Shown here: piece after piece, positions 26,131-35,577 of the stretch
How positions within the stretch are numbered: the first letter of the stretch is position 1
Layout: each line of letters begins with the position of its first letter
NCBI RefSeq assembly: GCF_963662735.1
Contig: NZ_OY759744.1
Coordinates: 806,001 to 870,000, forward strand
DNA length: 64,000 nt
Origin: an uncultured Methanoregula sp.
GTDB taxonomy: Archaea > Halobacteriota > Methanomicrobia > Methanomicrobiales > Methanospirillaceae
Direction: 5' to 3'
Notes under the pieces: generated by a model
What the model saw: the letters and a program-made list of their open reading frames with translations, nothing else
Told to the model about the DNA's origin: nothing
Database searches by the model: none
Translations under genes and position numbers: made by a program

Positions 26131-27258
26131 TCAGTTCTTTTCAGGATTATTATTACGTGAAGTCTGGTGGATCTTCTTGCGCTGCGCAATCCGGTATCCG
26201 GAAACGACCTGGATTGATGTCCCGAACTCCCTGTCGAGATCCGGATCGCCGGAATCAATATAGAGCTCCGGTGTTTCCTGCAACTTGTGAGGGGTGGCAA
26301 CTACGATGAGGTTCCTGATCCCCACAAGCCTGACAAGCCCCGCACTTATCTGCTGGTTTCCCCTGCCGAGGATGAACCCCTGTGCGCCGATAGGGCTCAG
26401 GATGATACGGGTTTCCTCTTCCTGTCGGGCAAGGGAAAGAAGGGTCTTCTCATCCGCATCCGCTGCCATCAGCACCCCATTCCTGATAACATCGACACCA
26501 AGCAGAATCTTTTGCACACCGAGAAGGTGGGCTATCGCCTCCGTTGTTGTCCCAGCTCCCAGGATATAGAACGTATCCGGGAGGATCACTTCCTGCATGA
26601 ACCGGGCAATCTCCTGCTTGGCCCGCTCCTCATCAGGTTCCTCGTACACCTGTTTTGATACCTGCACTTTACCGAAAATGGCGGGAGTCCTGGCAATACC
26701 GAAGATCCGCGTTTTCAGTACTCCTGCCCGGTACGCCACTTCATCCACGTCAAGAATTTCAGAATCCCGGAGCTGTTTTTTATCAGATTCCCGTACAAGT
26801 TCCGCAGCAGTTGCCGGATCAATGGCAAAAACTGCGGAGTACATCTTGACACCGGCGGGAATCCCGAGAAGCGGTACGTCTCTGCCGACAACTTCGAAAA
26901 GATCCCGGGCTGTGCCGTCACCACCGCAGAAGAGGATCAGGTCGGGCCTGTTTTCCATGAGCTGGCGGGCTGCAGCCTTTGTATCACGGGCACTGCTCTC
27001 ACCCTGATAATGATAGGCAATTTCATAATCCTGGCAGCCGGCATCCCGGAGGATATCCTCTCCCATGGCACCGGAACACGTGATAAAATGCAGATCCTTC
27101 TCCCGCGCAAGAAGCCGGAGGGTGATAAGTGCCCGGTTCCGGGCCTGCGGAGATGCCCCGCGACGGCGGGCCTCTTCCACATTACCATCGGTCCCTTTCA
27201 GCCCCACCGATCCACCCATACCGGCAACCGGGTTGATGATGAGGCCGATCCGTTTCAT
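26131..27258 (-). CDS. ATP-NAD kinase-like protein (COG3199 type)
   Basis: A 375-residue protein with the N-terminal LIINPVAGMGGSVGLKGTDG loop and the catalytic FCGGDGTARDL motif near residue 105 shared by NAD and diacylglycerol kinases. The C-terminal half (GAGTTTEAIAHLLG, LSPIGAQGFILGRGNQQIS) is typical of the archaeal/bacterial COG3199 group. NAD phosphorylation is the usual annotation, but the true substrate of this subgroup is uncertain. It is convergent with the acetate transporter gene and lies 22 nt downstream of trpB2, so they may share a transcript. Confidence 0.85.
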   Translation of the reverse strand: MKRIGLIINPVAGMGGSVGLKGTDGNVEEARRRGASPQARNRALITLRLLAREKDLHFITCSGAMGEDILRDAGCQDYEIAYHYQGESSARDTKAAARQLMENRPDLILFCGGDGTARDLFEVVGRDVPLLGIPAGVKMYSAVFAIDPATAAELVRESDKKQLRDSEILDVDEVAYRAGVLKTRIFGIARTPAIFGKVQVSKQVYEEPDEERAKQEIARFMQEVILPDTFYILGAGTTTEAIAHLLGVQKILLGVDVIRNGVLMAADADEKTLLSLARQEEETRIILSPIGAQGFILGRGNQQISAGLVRLVGIRNLIVVATPHKLQETPELYIDSGDPDLDREFGTSIQVVSGYRIAQRKKIHQTSRNNNPEKN

Positions 27259-27280
27259 AAAAAGAGATGGGAGCCTGGGT

Positions 27281-28639
27281 TTATTGTATCTTGGGGATCC
27301 GGCCGATGGCCTGTTTGATCAGTTCGTCCGGGTATTCGTAATCCACAAGTTTGCCGGCATAGTAGGCATCGTACGCCGACATGTCGAAATTGCCGTGGCC
27401 CGAGCAGTTGAAGAGAATTGTTTTCTCCTCGCCGGATTTTTTGCACTTGAGCGCCTCGTCGATTGCAGCCTTCACGGCATGGGAGGTTTCCGGGGCAACG
27501 ATGATTCCTTCCGTGCGGGCAAAGGTCTGGGCAGCATCGAAGACCTCGCTCTGGTGGTAGGAGATCCCCCGCATCACGCCATCATGCACGAGACGGGAGA
27601 CAATCGGGGAGTCTCCGTGGTAGCGGAGGCCGCCGGCATGGATGGATGGCGGGACGAAGTCATGGCCGAGCGTGAACATCTTCATGAGCGGAGTGAGGCC
27701 GGCAACATCGCCAAAGTCGTACGTATAGAGACCTTTGGTGAGCGTTGGGCACGATGCCGGTTCAACGCCGATAATATCCACATCCTTGTGCTTCCCGGTC
27801 ATCTTGTCGCCAGCGAACGGGAAACCGATTCCGCCAAAGTTCGATCCGCCGCCAACACACCCGATGACAATGTCCGGATAATCATCGACCATTGCCAGCT
27901 GCTCCCGGCACTCGAGGCCGATTACGGTCTGGTGGAGGCAGACATGGTTCAGCACCGAGCCCAGCGCATAGTTTGTATTGGCGTGGGTGGCCGCATCTTC
28001 GACTGCTTCAGATATAGCGATCCCAAGGGCACCCGGAGTCTCCGGGTCCTTTTCAAGCACCGCACGGCCTGAGTTTGTTTTGGTGCTGGGGCTCGGGATA
28101 CATTCTGCTCCCCAGACGTGCATCATGGATTTCCGGTAGGGCTTCTGGGTGTAACTGGACCGGACCATATAGATAGTGCACTCCAGATCGTACAGCATCG
28201 TCGCAAAGGCAAGCGCAGACCCCCATTGCCCGGCACCGGTCTCGGTTGCGATCCGCTCGATCCCTGCTTTCATATTGTAATATGCCTGCGGGATCGATGT
28301 GTTCGTCTTGTGGCTTCCGGCCGGGCTGACGCCTTCCCACTTGTAGTAGATCTTCGCGGGCGTCTTCAGGAACTTCTCAAGCCGGTGGGCCCGGTACAGG
28401 GGGCTTGGTCTCCAGAGGTGAAGAACCTCCTGCACTTCTTCAGGGATATTGATATGGCGATCTGTTGTGACTTCCTGCCGGATCAGTTCCATCGGGAAAA
28501 TTGCGGCAAGATCATCCGGCCCAATCGGTTTGTGAGTCTGGGGATGAAGCGGAGGATCGAGCGGGGAGGGCAGGTCTGCCTGAACATTATACCATTTTTT
28601 TGGCATCTGCTCCTCATCGAGGAGGATTTTCGTCTGCAT
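27281..28639 (-). CDS. trpB2: tryptophan synthase beta chain, TrpB2 type
   Basis: A 452-residue PLP enzyme of the TrpB2 group that makes tryptophan from indole and serine without TrpA. The PLP lysine is in GSHKTNTS, the phosphate-binding glycine loop in [11 protein letters not shown], and the TrpB2-typical insert [13 protein letters not shown] precedes them. No trpA is nearby. I choose the ATG at 28639 because a TATA box (28661-28669) is centred 26 nt upstream, predicting a leaderless transcript that starts exactly there. The open frame to 28681 is unlikely to be translated. Confidence 0.93.
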   Translation of the reverse strand: MQTKILLDEEQMPKKWYNVQADLPSPLDPPLHPQTHKPIGPDDLAAIFPMELIRQEVTTDRHINIPEEVQEVLHLWRPSPLYRAHRLEKFLKTPAKIYYKWEGVSPAGSHKTNTSIPQAYYNMKAGIERIATETGAGQWGSALAFATMLYDLECTIYMVRSSYTQKPYRKSMMHVWGAECIPSPSTKTNSGRAVLEKDPETPGALGIAISEAVEDAATHANTNYALGSVLNHVCLHQTVIGLECREQLAMVDDYPDIVIGCVGGGSNFGGIGFPFAGDKMTGKHKDVDIIGVEPASCPTLTKGLYTYDFGDVAGLTPLMKMFTLGHDFVPPSIHAGGLRYHGDSPIVSRLVHDGVMRGISYHQSEVFDAAQTFARTEGIIVAPETSHAVKAAIDEALKCKKSGEEKTILFNCSGHGNFDMSAYDAYYAGKLVDYEYPDELIKQAIGRIPKIQ

Positions 28640-28660
28640 ACCATGTAATTGGTTTGTACA

Positions 28661-28669
28661 AATATATAC
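28661..28669 (-). promoter_or_regulatory. TATA box of trpB2 (leaderless)
   Basis: aatatatac on the forward strand reads as a TATA box in reverse, centred 26 nt before the trpB2 ATG at 28639. Confidence 0.6.
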
Positions 28670-29079
28670 ATTGTGGAACACAATTGTTTAACGATGTGTT
28701 TTATTGTTCGTTTTCTGGAGGGGAAATGGGTATTTCATCAATTCCGGAAAGAGGCAGATGAGGAGAAATCCGATTCATGGCGGGCCAGGGTGCAATTGGC
28801 GGAGATAAATAATATGTCCAAGAAAAAATTCCGGTGTCGGTTCCTTCAACTTCGCAGGAGCCGGGAAACCAAGACTGAATCCTTTCCATTTCAGCGATTT
28901 TTCACAAAAGCATATTATTTACCGGCATGCAACACTGATGCAAGAGTATTGTTTTAGAGTTCCGGATCAGCCGACAACGATCAGAAAACCATGAGACAGG
29001 GCGTTTTTGTGAGTGTTGATGCATAAAGGAATGGTGTATGATGACATTTACCAGAGAAGATTCCGGAGCATTTATTTTG

Positions 29080-29099
29080 GTCAACATTAAAATGTTGAC
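29080..29099. promoter_or_regulatory. 20-nt palindrome upstream of the Yip1-like/ABC operon
   Basis: Perfect 9-bp arms gtcaacatt and aatgttgac flank two A. It lies about 75 nt before the ATG at 29173 and about 440 nt from trpB2, so the operon at 29173 is the likely target. Such a long perfect dyad is probably a dimeric regulator site. Confidence 0.5.
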
Positions 29100-29172
29100 A
29101 GGAGATCTTCCTGCACGGGTTGTATCTTCGGTACTAGGTGTAAATTGCCATTAACATGAAGCGGTGAAACCA

Positions 29173-29841
29173 ATGAGTCGTTCCATTACTGATATCCTGA
29201 TAAAACCCAACGCGTTCTTTGCAGACGTAATAGGAGAAAAAGAAGATTTCAAACTGCCAATTATCATCCTGTTGGCCGGTGGAATCATTGCTGCCGGGTA
29301 CGGGTACCTGATCGGCGGACTGACTGCACGGATGATGTCCGGGGCAGTCCCCGGTATTGAAATAATTGTCACCCTCTCATCCGCCATTGGCGCTCTCATC
29401 GGAGTATTCATTTTCTGGCTCATCTGGACCGGTATCATCTTTCTCATCTCTGCCGCATTCAAAGGCAAAGGCAGCTTCAAGCGAACCCTGCAGGTTACCG
29501 GATACGGGTACCTTCCCCAGGTGTTTGGATCGCTCATCAGCCTGATTGCAGCATTTGAATACATACCCAGAATCGTGGTGCCCCAGATGAGTGCAGCAAT
29601 GATGCAGGACCCTGTCGTGATGCAGGTAACGATCAATTCCCTGATGCGGGATCCCGCCATGTTGGAACTGACCCAGATCACTTCCGTCATAGCCATTGTA
29701 TTCCTCCTGTGGAGTGCCAATATCTGGATATTCGGCGTCCAGCATGCCAGGGGAATAAGCACACGGGATGCCGCGCTCTCGGTCGGCATCCCGGTTTTCA
29801 TCTATATCGCCTACATAGTCTATACTCTCGGAGTCATGTGA
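29173..29841 (+). CDS. Yip1-family membrane protein
   Basis: A 222-residue protein with a cytoplasmic start (SITDILIKPNAFFADVIGEKEDF) and about five transmembrane helices, the layout of the Yip1 domain (PF04893-like). I choose the ATG at 29173, which has ggtga 5 nt upstream; the GTG at 29164 would overlap that signal. The stop directly abuts the ATG of the S-layer-type gene (no gap), so the four genes to 32877 form one operon. The function of archaeal Yip1 proteins is unknown; context suggests help in export or membrane organisation. Confidence 0.82.
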   Translation: MSRSITDILIKPNAFFADVIGEKEDFKLPIIILLAGGIIAAGYGYLIGGLTARMMSGAVPGIEIIVTLSSAIGALIGVFIFWLIWTGIIFLISAAFKGKGSFKRTLQVTGYGYLPQVFGSLISLIAAFEYIPRIVVPQMSAAMMQDPVVMQVTINSLMRDPAMLELTQITSVIAIVFLLWSANIWIFGVQHARGISTRDAALSVGIPVFIYIAYIVYTLGVM

Positions 29842-31002
29842 ATGAAAAAAACATCCTATATTTCTGTTATTGTAGCCCTGTTGATCCTGGTTGCCATGGC
29901 CGGCGTCGTCCAGGCATATGAAACACCGGAATCCATTGTTGCAGCAAGCAAGGTCTACGTGTCGAGTGTTACATACGATCCCGGGTCGTTCTTTACCGGG
30001 GATACCGGTACCGTTACGGTCTATGTAACGAACGCCAACACCAACCAGAGCGCTGTCGTAAACCACGTGTCATTCGGTGATCAGGATATCAAACTGACAA
30101 GCCGGCCGTACGACAGTACGACTAATATCGGCCCGATGCAGACTATCCCGTTCGTCTTTTCCGTTGAAACACAGGCAAAAGAGGGAACTTATTATCCCAC
30201 ATTCACCCTGACGTTCCGGGATGCTGACAGCATTTACTACCGGGCAACGGTCAAGGTGGATAATACCCCCCTGGAACTGACTATTGTCGACAAACCGGAT
30301 GCATACTCCGCAGACAAGAAGAAAACCGTGTACGTTCAGGTTGCAAACCCACGGGACGATACCATCAGCAACGCCATCCTTGAGGTTACCGGCCCGGGAA
30401 TTGCGACGACCCCTTCGAAAAATTATATCGGAACGATAGCACCCGGCGCAAAAATACCGGTTAATTTTACGATAACTCCTGAGCGTGCAACCAATGCAAC
30501 GCTCACGCTGAAGTACGACAACGGGGATGATACGCATGTCGTAACAGCGGTGCTCCCGGTACCATTCGGCTTGGATAAAAAACAGGCTAACCCGGTCATC
30601 AGCAATATCCAGGTCAAGCCCGATGCAGGGTATTACCACATAACCGGCGATGTGACCAATGCCGGGCTGGAGAATGCAAACTCAGTCACTGTGACCTCCA
30701 TTTCACCTGCGATTCCCCGGGATCCGTACCGGTCTTACGTTGTCGGGGTTCTCAAGCCCGATGACTTCGGGAGCTTCGAGGTCACCTTTACGGCTACCAA
30801 CGCTACGAGTGTCCCGCTCCAGATGACCTACAAGGATGCAGACGGGAACATTTATACATCCACCCAGGATGTGGCAGTCTCGGGAATGCTCCCGTCTTCC
30901 ACCCAGAAAGACGGTCTGCCAGTTCTCCCCATCATTGCCATCGTGATCGTGGTCGTGGCGTTCGCGGGCGGATGGTACTTCTACCTCAGGAAAAAGAAGT
31001 GA
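29842..31002 (+). CDS. secreted S-layer/CARDB-type protein with C-terminal membrane anchor
   Basis: A 386-residue protein: signal peptide (residues 1-27, VIVALLILVAMAGVVQA), three immunoglobulin-like beta domains of the COG1361/CARDB type (repeating tensions of VTVYVTNANTNQSA, VYVQVANPRDDTISNA and ITGDVTNAGLENANS), then a transmembrane helix (about residues 360-380) and the tail YLRKKK. It sits 7 nt before the ABC ATPase gene. Such proteins are commonly encoded beside MacB-like transporters in methanogens and may act as an extracytoplasmic adaptor. The role is inferred from context. Confidence 0.82.
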   Translation: MKKTSYISVIVALLILVAMAGVVQAYETPESIVAASKVYVSSVTYDPGSFFTGDTGTVTVYVTNANTNQSAVVNHVSFGDQDIKLTSRPYDSTTNIGPMQTIPFVFSVETQAKEGTYYPTFTLTFRDADSIYYRATVKVDNTPLELTIVDKPDAYSADKKKTVYVQVANPRDDTISNAILEVTGPGIATTPSKNYIGTIAPGAKIPVNFTITPERATNATLTLKYDNGDDTHVVTAVLPVPFGLDKKQANPVISNIQVKPDAGYYHITGDVTNAGLENANSVTVTSISPAIPRDPYRSYVVGVLKPDDFGSFEVTFTATNATSVPLQMTYKDADGNIYTSTQDVAVSGMLPSSTQKDGLPVLPIIAIVIVVVAFAGGWYFYLRKKK

Positions 31003-31009
31003 CGGACTC

Positions 31010-31687
31010 ATGGACGACATACCCGTAATGTCATTTGAAGAAGTGTCCAAGATTTATCCGCTTCCTGCAGGTGACGTCACCGCCCTCGATCGCGTCTCGT
31101 TCCAGGTTGACCGGGGGGAGTTCATATCGGTGATGGGACCATCGGGATCGGGAAAATCCACACTCCTCAACCTGATGGGATGCCTGGATACACCGACAAC
31201 CGGCGATATCTACATCAGCGGAACCCGTACCGGGGACATGTCTGACGTGGAACTCACCAATCTCCGCCGGGACCGGATCGGGTTCATATTCCAGTACTTC
31301 AACCTCTTTCCCCTCCTCAACATCATCGAGAATGTCACCTTCCCCATGGTGCTGAAATCCCAGCATTCCGTGGATCCGGAGCGTGGGCGCGAGGTGCTTC
31401 GGTCCGTTCAGCTGGAAGAAAAACTCTTCACCCACACCCCCACCGAACTTTCGGGAGGCCAGCAGCAGCGGGTAGCTATTGCCCGTGCGCTCGTCAACAA
31501 CCCGGACATTCTCCTCTGCGATGAACCGACGGGCAATCTCGACTCAAAGACCGGTGCCGGCATCATGGACCTGATGACCGAACTCAACCGGAAGGGAACC
31601 ACGATCATCATGGTCACCCACGACCCGCATATCGCGGAATATTCGCGGCGGACGATTCGGATTGCTGACGGGAGGATCGTGTCATGA
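31010..31687 (+). CDS. ABC transporter ATP-binding protein, MacB/LolD type
   Basis: A 225-residue ATPase with Walker A GPSGSGKST near residue 40, Q-loop FQYFNLFP, signature LSGGQQQ and Walker B ILLCDEPTGNLDS, with the switch histidine in MVTHD. The MacB/LolD/FtsE subgroup is indicated by the NLD segment and length. It overlaps the permease gene by 4 nt. Together they form a mechanotransmission-type complex rather than a channel transporter. Confidence 0.93.
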   Translation: MDDIPVMSFEEVSKIYPLPAGDVTALDRVSFQVDRGEFISVMGPSGSGKSTLLNLMGCLDTPTTGDIYISGTRTGDMSDVELTNLRRDRIGFIFQYFNLFPLLNIIENVTFPMVLKSQHSVDPERGREVLRSVQLEEKLFTHTPTELSGGQQQRVAIARALVNNPDILLCDEPTGNLDSKTGAGIMDLMTELNRKGTTIIMVTHDPHIAEYSRRTIRIADGRIVS

Positions 31688-32877
31688 TCTTCTGGGAGAT
31701 AGCCAAGCGCAACATACGGCTGCACTTTCTCCGGTCCACTCTCGCGATGCTCGGCATCGTGATCGGGGTCATTGCCATCGCGTCGATGGGAATACTCGGG
31801 AACAGCCTTGTCGCATCCGTATCGGACAACCTCAAATCCGTTGGCGACAGCGTGATCGTAACCCCCTATGCCGGGGGAGGCTCGGGACCTTTCGGCGGCG
31901 GGGGTGGCCGCACGGCGAGCCTGAAGATCACCGACCAGAACTTCCAGCAGATAAAGCGGGTCGCGGCACCGAACAAGGCGATTCCCGTGTACTCGGCATC
32001 CGATCACATGAAGATCGGTGTCGGCAGTGACGACATCGTGGCAGCCATCTATGCTCTGCCATCGGACGATGTCCCGGATATGATGAAGCTCCAGGCCGGG
32101 GATTACAACAACGGGAACTCGGGGTGCCTTGTCGGATCCACGTTTGCCAAGGATCACAACCTCAAGGTCGGATCCCGGATCTCGATCGGGACCAATGGCG
32201 ATAAGGGGGCGCTGAGGGTCACGGGAATCATCGAGGAGCGGGGCATGAGTTTCGATATCAGTACCGACAACTCCCTCATCGTTACCCCGGAATGGATGGA
32301 GAATGCATATAACCGCAACAAGGATTATGACGAGGTTGTCGTCAAGGTCAAGGACGGGGATACGGCAATCGTCAAGACCAATATAGAAAAGCAGCTCAAC
32401 AAGCACAAGGACAACAAGGTCGTCAGCGTGATGGACAGCAAAGCAACCCTTGCTTCCATCTATTCCACGTTTGGCATGGTTACGACCTTCGTCACGGCAA
32501 TCGGCGGGATCTCGATGATTGTTGCCGGCGTCTCGATCTTCAACATCATGATGATGTCCGTGAATGAGCGGATCAAGGAGATTGGTATCATGCGCAGCAT
32601 CGGCACCCAGAAAAAAGAGGTGATGAGCATGTTCATCTACGAAGCCGCGATTATCGGTATCATCGGGAGCATTGTCGGGGGGATCCTGAGCCTTCTTGCG
32701 GGATATGCCATCAGTGCCCTGATGCTCAATTCAACCAAGTACCTGTTCACCCTTGCGACGGCGATCTCGGTTACGGAAGGTGTTGCATTCGGGATCGTGA
32801 TCTGTCTTGCCTGCGGGATTTACCCGGCATGGCAGGCAGCGAACATGAACCCCATCGATGCCCTCCGGCACGAGTGA
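31684..32877 (+). CDS. ABC transporter permease, MacB/FtsX type
   Basis: A 397-residue permease with one N-terminal transmembrane helix (LAMLGIVIGVIAIASMGIL), a large extracytoplasmic MacB-PCD domain of about 230 residues and three C-terminal helices with the FtsX signature (NIMMMSVNERIKEIGIMRSIG). A Gly-rich loop GGGSGPFGGGGG occurs early in the periplasmic-like domain. It is the last gene of the Yip1-S-layer-ABC operon. The substrate is unknown; export of a peptide, lipid or envelope component is plausible. Confidence 0.92.
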   Translation: MIFWEIAKRNIRLHFLRSTLAMLGIVIGVIAIASMGILGNSLVASVSDNLKSVGDSVIVTPYAGGGSGPFGGGGGRTASLKITDQNFQQIKRVAAPNKAIPVYSASDHMKIGVGSDDIVAAIYALPSDDVPDMMKLQAGDYNNGNSGCLVGSTFAKDHNLKVGSRISIGTNGDKGALRVTGIIEERGMSFDISTDNSLIVTPEWMENAYNRNKDYDEVVVKVKDGDTAIVKTNIEKQLNKHKDNKVVSVMDSKATLASIYSTFGMVTTFVTAIGGISMIVAGVSIFNIMMMSVNERIKEIGIMRSIGTQKKEVMSMFIYEAAIIGIIGSIVGGILSLLAGYAISALMLNSTKYLFTLATAISVTEGVAFGIVICLACGIYPAWQAANMNPIDALRHE

Positions 32878-32941
32878 CCCGTTCCAATCCCTTTTTTCAT
32901 CAGGATGATTTTATTACCGGCTGCGAGTATACTCTAGAGCT

Positions 32942-33802
32942 ATGAGCCCCCCGGTCACGGCAGGGATGGATCCCGACTGGAACGAGATCTGGAAACTGCG
33001 ACAGGAACGGCACGAGTCCTCGAAACTCGCCGATGACCCTTCCCACGACTGGAACAAAAAGGAGAACGCGGAACGCTACGATGCGAACGCCCGGAACGGG
33101 TATGACGACCGGGTAAAGACGACGATTGCTTCCCTTGACATCACCAGGAATTCACGGGTGCTGGATATCGGTGCCGGGCCGGGAACGCTGGCAATTCCCC
33201 TCGCTCCGCTCGTGAAAGAGATTACGGCGGTTGAACCCGGGGCCGGCATGGTGGAGATCCTCAAAAAACATGCGGAACAGCAGGGGATCCGGAACATCAC
33301 CTGTGTGCAGAAGACCTGGGAGGATATTGAACTGTCCCGCGATCGTGCCGGGCCTTACGATATCGTCATCGCCTCGCTCTCACTGACCATGCACGACATC
33401 CGCGAGGCGCTGACAAAGATGGATGCTGCATCTTCCGGATCGGTCCACCTCTTCTGGTTCGTGGACATGCCATTCTGGGAGCGGATGTATGCCGATCTCT
33501 GGGAGCCCCTGCACGGCAATCCGTATTACTCCGGGCCAAAGGCGGACTGCCTGTTCGGCGTTCTTTACCAGATGGGGATTTATCCGGACGTGACAATGCT
33601 TCCTCTTTCCAAGGAATACCGGTTCGGGAGCCGGGAGGAGATGTTCGCATTCTTCCGGCGCAGGTTTGGTGCAGCAACACCGGCGCAGGAACAGATGGTG
33701 GATACTTATATTGCACCGCTTATCCGGACGCAGGGTAATGAAGTGACGGTCAGCGGGAATTCGACATTTGCCCACATCCGGTGGAAGAAAACAAAACCGT
33801 AA
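32942..33802 (+). CDS. class I SAM-dependent methyltransferase
   Basis: A 286-residue protein with the Rossmann SAM motif I VLDIGAGPGTLAIPL (about residues 75-89), motif II acid in ITAVEPGAGM and the motif IV segment YDIVIASLSL. A C-terminal domain of about 120 residues probably binds the substrate. The N-terminal WNEIWKLRQERHESSK segment recurs in methanogen methyltransferases. The substrate is not identifiable. Confidence 0.82.
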   Translation: MSPPVTAGMDPDWNEIWKLRQERHESSKLADDPSHDWNKKENAERYDANARNGYDDRVKTTIASLDITRNSRVLDIGAGPGTLAIPLAPLVKEITAVEPGAGMVEILKKHAEQQGIRNITCVQKTWEDIELSRDRAGPYDIVIASLSLTMHDIREALTKMDAASSGSVHLFWFVDMPFWERMYADLWEPLHGNPYYSGPKADCLFGVLYQMGIYPDVTMLPLSKEYRFGSREEMFAFFRRRFGAATPAQEQMVDTYIAPLIRTQGNEVTVSGNSTFAHIRWKKTKP

Positions 33803-33823
33803 GTTTTTTAGAAAATTTTCGGG

Positions 33824-34933
33824 TTATTCTGACAATTTCACCGAAGAACCAGAAAAATCAGAATAATAATACGTTTGTATTGTCTTCCATTTTTCGTCAA
33901 ACCGCCTTTTCATATTTAACCTGAGGGTGTGAGTTGATGGGTCTGGAAGAACCTCACAAAATAGTACAATGGAATTTGGAGATTTAGAATATCGAATAAT
34001 GTCCTCTTTCTGCCATCTTTCAAATTTTGCATTTTTGCCGGTTTTGACTTCGATATATGCCGTTTTTTTTGGTGTGAATTCATATATGAGTTCAATAGGA
34101 CTCGGATTGGAAAAAACTTGAAATGTGGCATCTGGAACCCAGCTGTTTGAGGGATGAGAAAAATTTTCATTTCCTCGTGAGAACAGGCATTCTTCAATGT
34201 ACAAGTTTTCATTTTCTATGTTGGGAAAAAGACGTGAACGCTCAGAATAAAGAAAACGCTCTGCGAAAATTGTTCCTAATGATTCCCCAATTTGACCACG
34301 TTCAAATGGAGATAAATGAGTGAAATCTTGACTGCTGGAATAACTGAATGTTGTAATGCATTTCCATCCAATATCTGGTTGTAAACGATAGAGCTGAAGA
34401 TTTATTTTTGCTTGTGCATCATCAGGATAAATCAAACAAGAAAAAACCAAATCATCGGGTCTCCTGCTAACGAAATTCATGATGTCGACTTTTGCCTTTT
34501 CAAATATCGCGTCCTTTCCCACTCGTATATCAAGCCACACAGCGGTATAGCGAATATTTGGAATCTCATCGGATCCATCCGATGTAAAAACCTTAAATTT
34601 TTCATCGGCTATCCAACCAAATGGCATGTAAGATGGCCCGGGAATTGTAAAATTTTCTGGGAGACCTCGTTCAATCCGATGAGGGGACTCTCCATCTTTT
34701 AAGAAAACTTTGAAGGAGTCGGTCCGTAAAAAGCGCTTTGTAAAGATTTTTGCAATCGTCTTGCATAATATCACTTTTTCTCTATTAGATAAATCTTTAA
34801 AAAATGTCAAATTTGATAAATAATTTTCCATGTTTTTACAAGTTCTTCTGATAGAGTTTATTTCTATTGGACAAATAAAGGCCTTAAATGCATTCAGGGC
34901 TGCACGCATTTCATTTTTAAATGAACGCCGCAT
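33824..34933 (-). CDS. AT-rich protein with tandem duplicated domain and a PD-(D/E)XK-like motif
   Basis: I do not recognise the family. From the ATG at 34933 it is 369 residues and contains two related units of about 140 residues. Shared landmarks are TIAKIFTKRFL/GTIFAERFL, PENFTIP/NENFSHP, FKVFTSD/FQVFSNP, VGKDAIFE/TGKNAKFE and WKCITTFSYSSS/WKTIQTYYYSD. Unit 2 has YIEVKTGK, an ExK core as in PD-(D/E)XK nucleases, with an acidic residue upstream; unit 1 has WLDIRVGK, where the Lys is Arg. The start follows a TATA box on the reverse strand about 25 nt upstream; the frame is open to 35074, but that part is GC-rich and unlike the rest. Base composition differs strongly from the neighbours, suggesting acquisition by transfer. 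Confidence 0.65.
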   Translation of the reverse strand: MRRSFKNEMRAALNAFKAFICPIEINSIRRTCKNMENYLSNLTFFKDLSNREKVILCKTIAKIFTKRFLRTDSFKVFLKDGESPHRIERGLPENFTIPGPSYMPFGWIADEKFKVFTSDGSDEIPNIRYTAVWLDIRVGKDAIFEKAKVDIMNFVSRRPDDLVFSCLIYPDDAQAKINLQLYRLQPDIGWKCITTFSYSSSQDFTHLSPFERGQIGESLGTIFAERFLYSERSRLFPNIENENLYIEECLFSRGNENFSHPSNSWVPDATFQVFSNPSPIELIYEFTPKKTAYIEVKTGKNAKFERWQKEDIIRYSKSPNSIVLFCEVLPDPSTHTLRLNMKRRFDEKWKTIQTYYYSDFSGSSVKLSE

Positions 34934-35106
34934 TTTTCCATACTGCAAAACATATATAATTTTAAGAATAATGCGCTGAGTAGCAGTGTAGCTGGCCCGT
35001 GTATTCACAGAATTCCCACCAGCATATTCACAAGAAGTAAGGGGCTGTTGCCATCGACCAAATCCAGCAGACACAGTTACGAGGGCATATATAATTTGAA
35101 TAAAAA

Positions 35107-35544
35107 ATGAGAAATATTGTGATTAAGATATTCGTTCTCACCATTCTCATCCTCGGCATCATAACTGCAGGATGCAGCAGTCCCACACCGCAGCAGGCAG
35201 CCGCTACTCCGAAGCCAACCCAGACTTCCCTTTACTATTATGGAAACGGCACCTTCAATGTCAACGGCACGCTCCAGCAGGTGAACGGCACCCTCTTTAT
35301 CTCGTCAAACCCCCCGGGTGCGGATATCTATATCGATAACGAATACCGGTGCCCGGGCGATTGCGCCCTCTCCTATATGGTTCCACCCGGCCGCCACACG
35401 GTCGAGTTCCGCAAGGACGGCTACGAGACGGTCGATTACCCTGTCATGGTCGAGAAAGGTGGCATGGATGGGATCAATGTAACACTCACCAAGAAAGGGG
35501 ACCGCCTGCCGGTCGCTTCTGCGACCGTGACCGGGAAATCATAG
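35107..35544 (+). CDS. PEGA-domain lipoprotein
   Basis: A 145-residue protein with a lipoprotein-type signal (ILILGIITAGC, Cys23 lipid site) and a Thr/Gln/Pro-rich linker. One PEGA domain covers about residues 60-135 (LFISSNPPGADIYIDNEY, VPPGRHTVEFRKDGYETVDYPVMVEKG). PEGA domains are surface beta-sandwich modules often found in archaeal envelope proteins. It is divergent from the duplicated-domain gene and convergent with mtxX. Confidence 0.83.
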   Translation: MRNIVIKIFVLTILILGIITAGCSSPTPQQAAATPKPTQTSLYYYGNGTFNVNGTLQQVNGTLFISSNPPGADIYIDNEYRCPGDCALSYMVPPGRHTVEFRKDGYETVDYPVMVEKGGMDGINVTLTKKGDRLPVASATVTGKS

Positions 35545-35577
35545 ATCTCCGGGGAACTGTCCCGGTAAAAGGAACCC

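Larger units (their letters stand above)
28640..29172. other. 533-nt gene-free stretch between divergent trpB2 and the Yip1-like operon
   Basis: It contains the trpB2 TATA box at 28661-28669 and the palindrome at 29080-29099. Possible open frames here (for example 28649-28957 forward) have weak composition and no recognisable domain. I see no RNA gene. Confidence 0.5.

Noticed and set aside
28649..28957. open frame of 102 codons in the trpB2 upstream gap
   Set aside because: Composition and codon use look non-coding, there is no ribosome-binding site, and it overlaps the trpB2 promoter.
34934..35074. N-terminal extension of the duplicated-domain protein
   Set aside because: The frame stays open, but composition differs, and a reverse-strand TATA box supports the start at 34933. 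The extension may be a remnant of another element, but I could not identify it.
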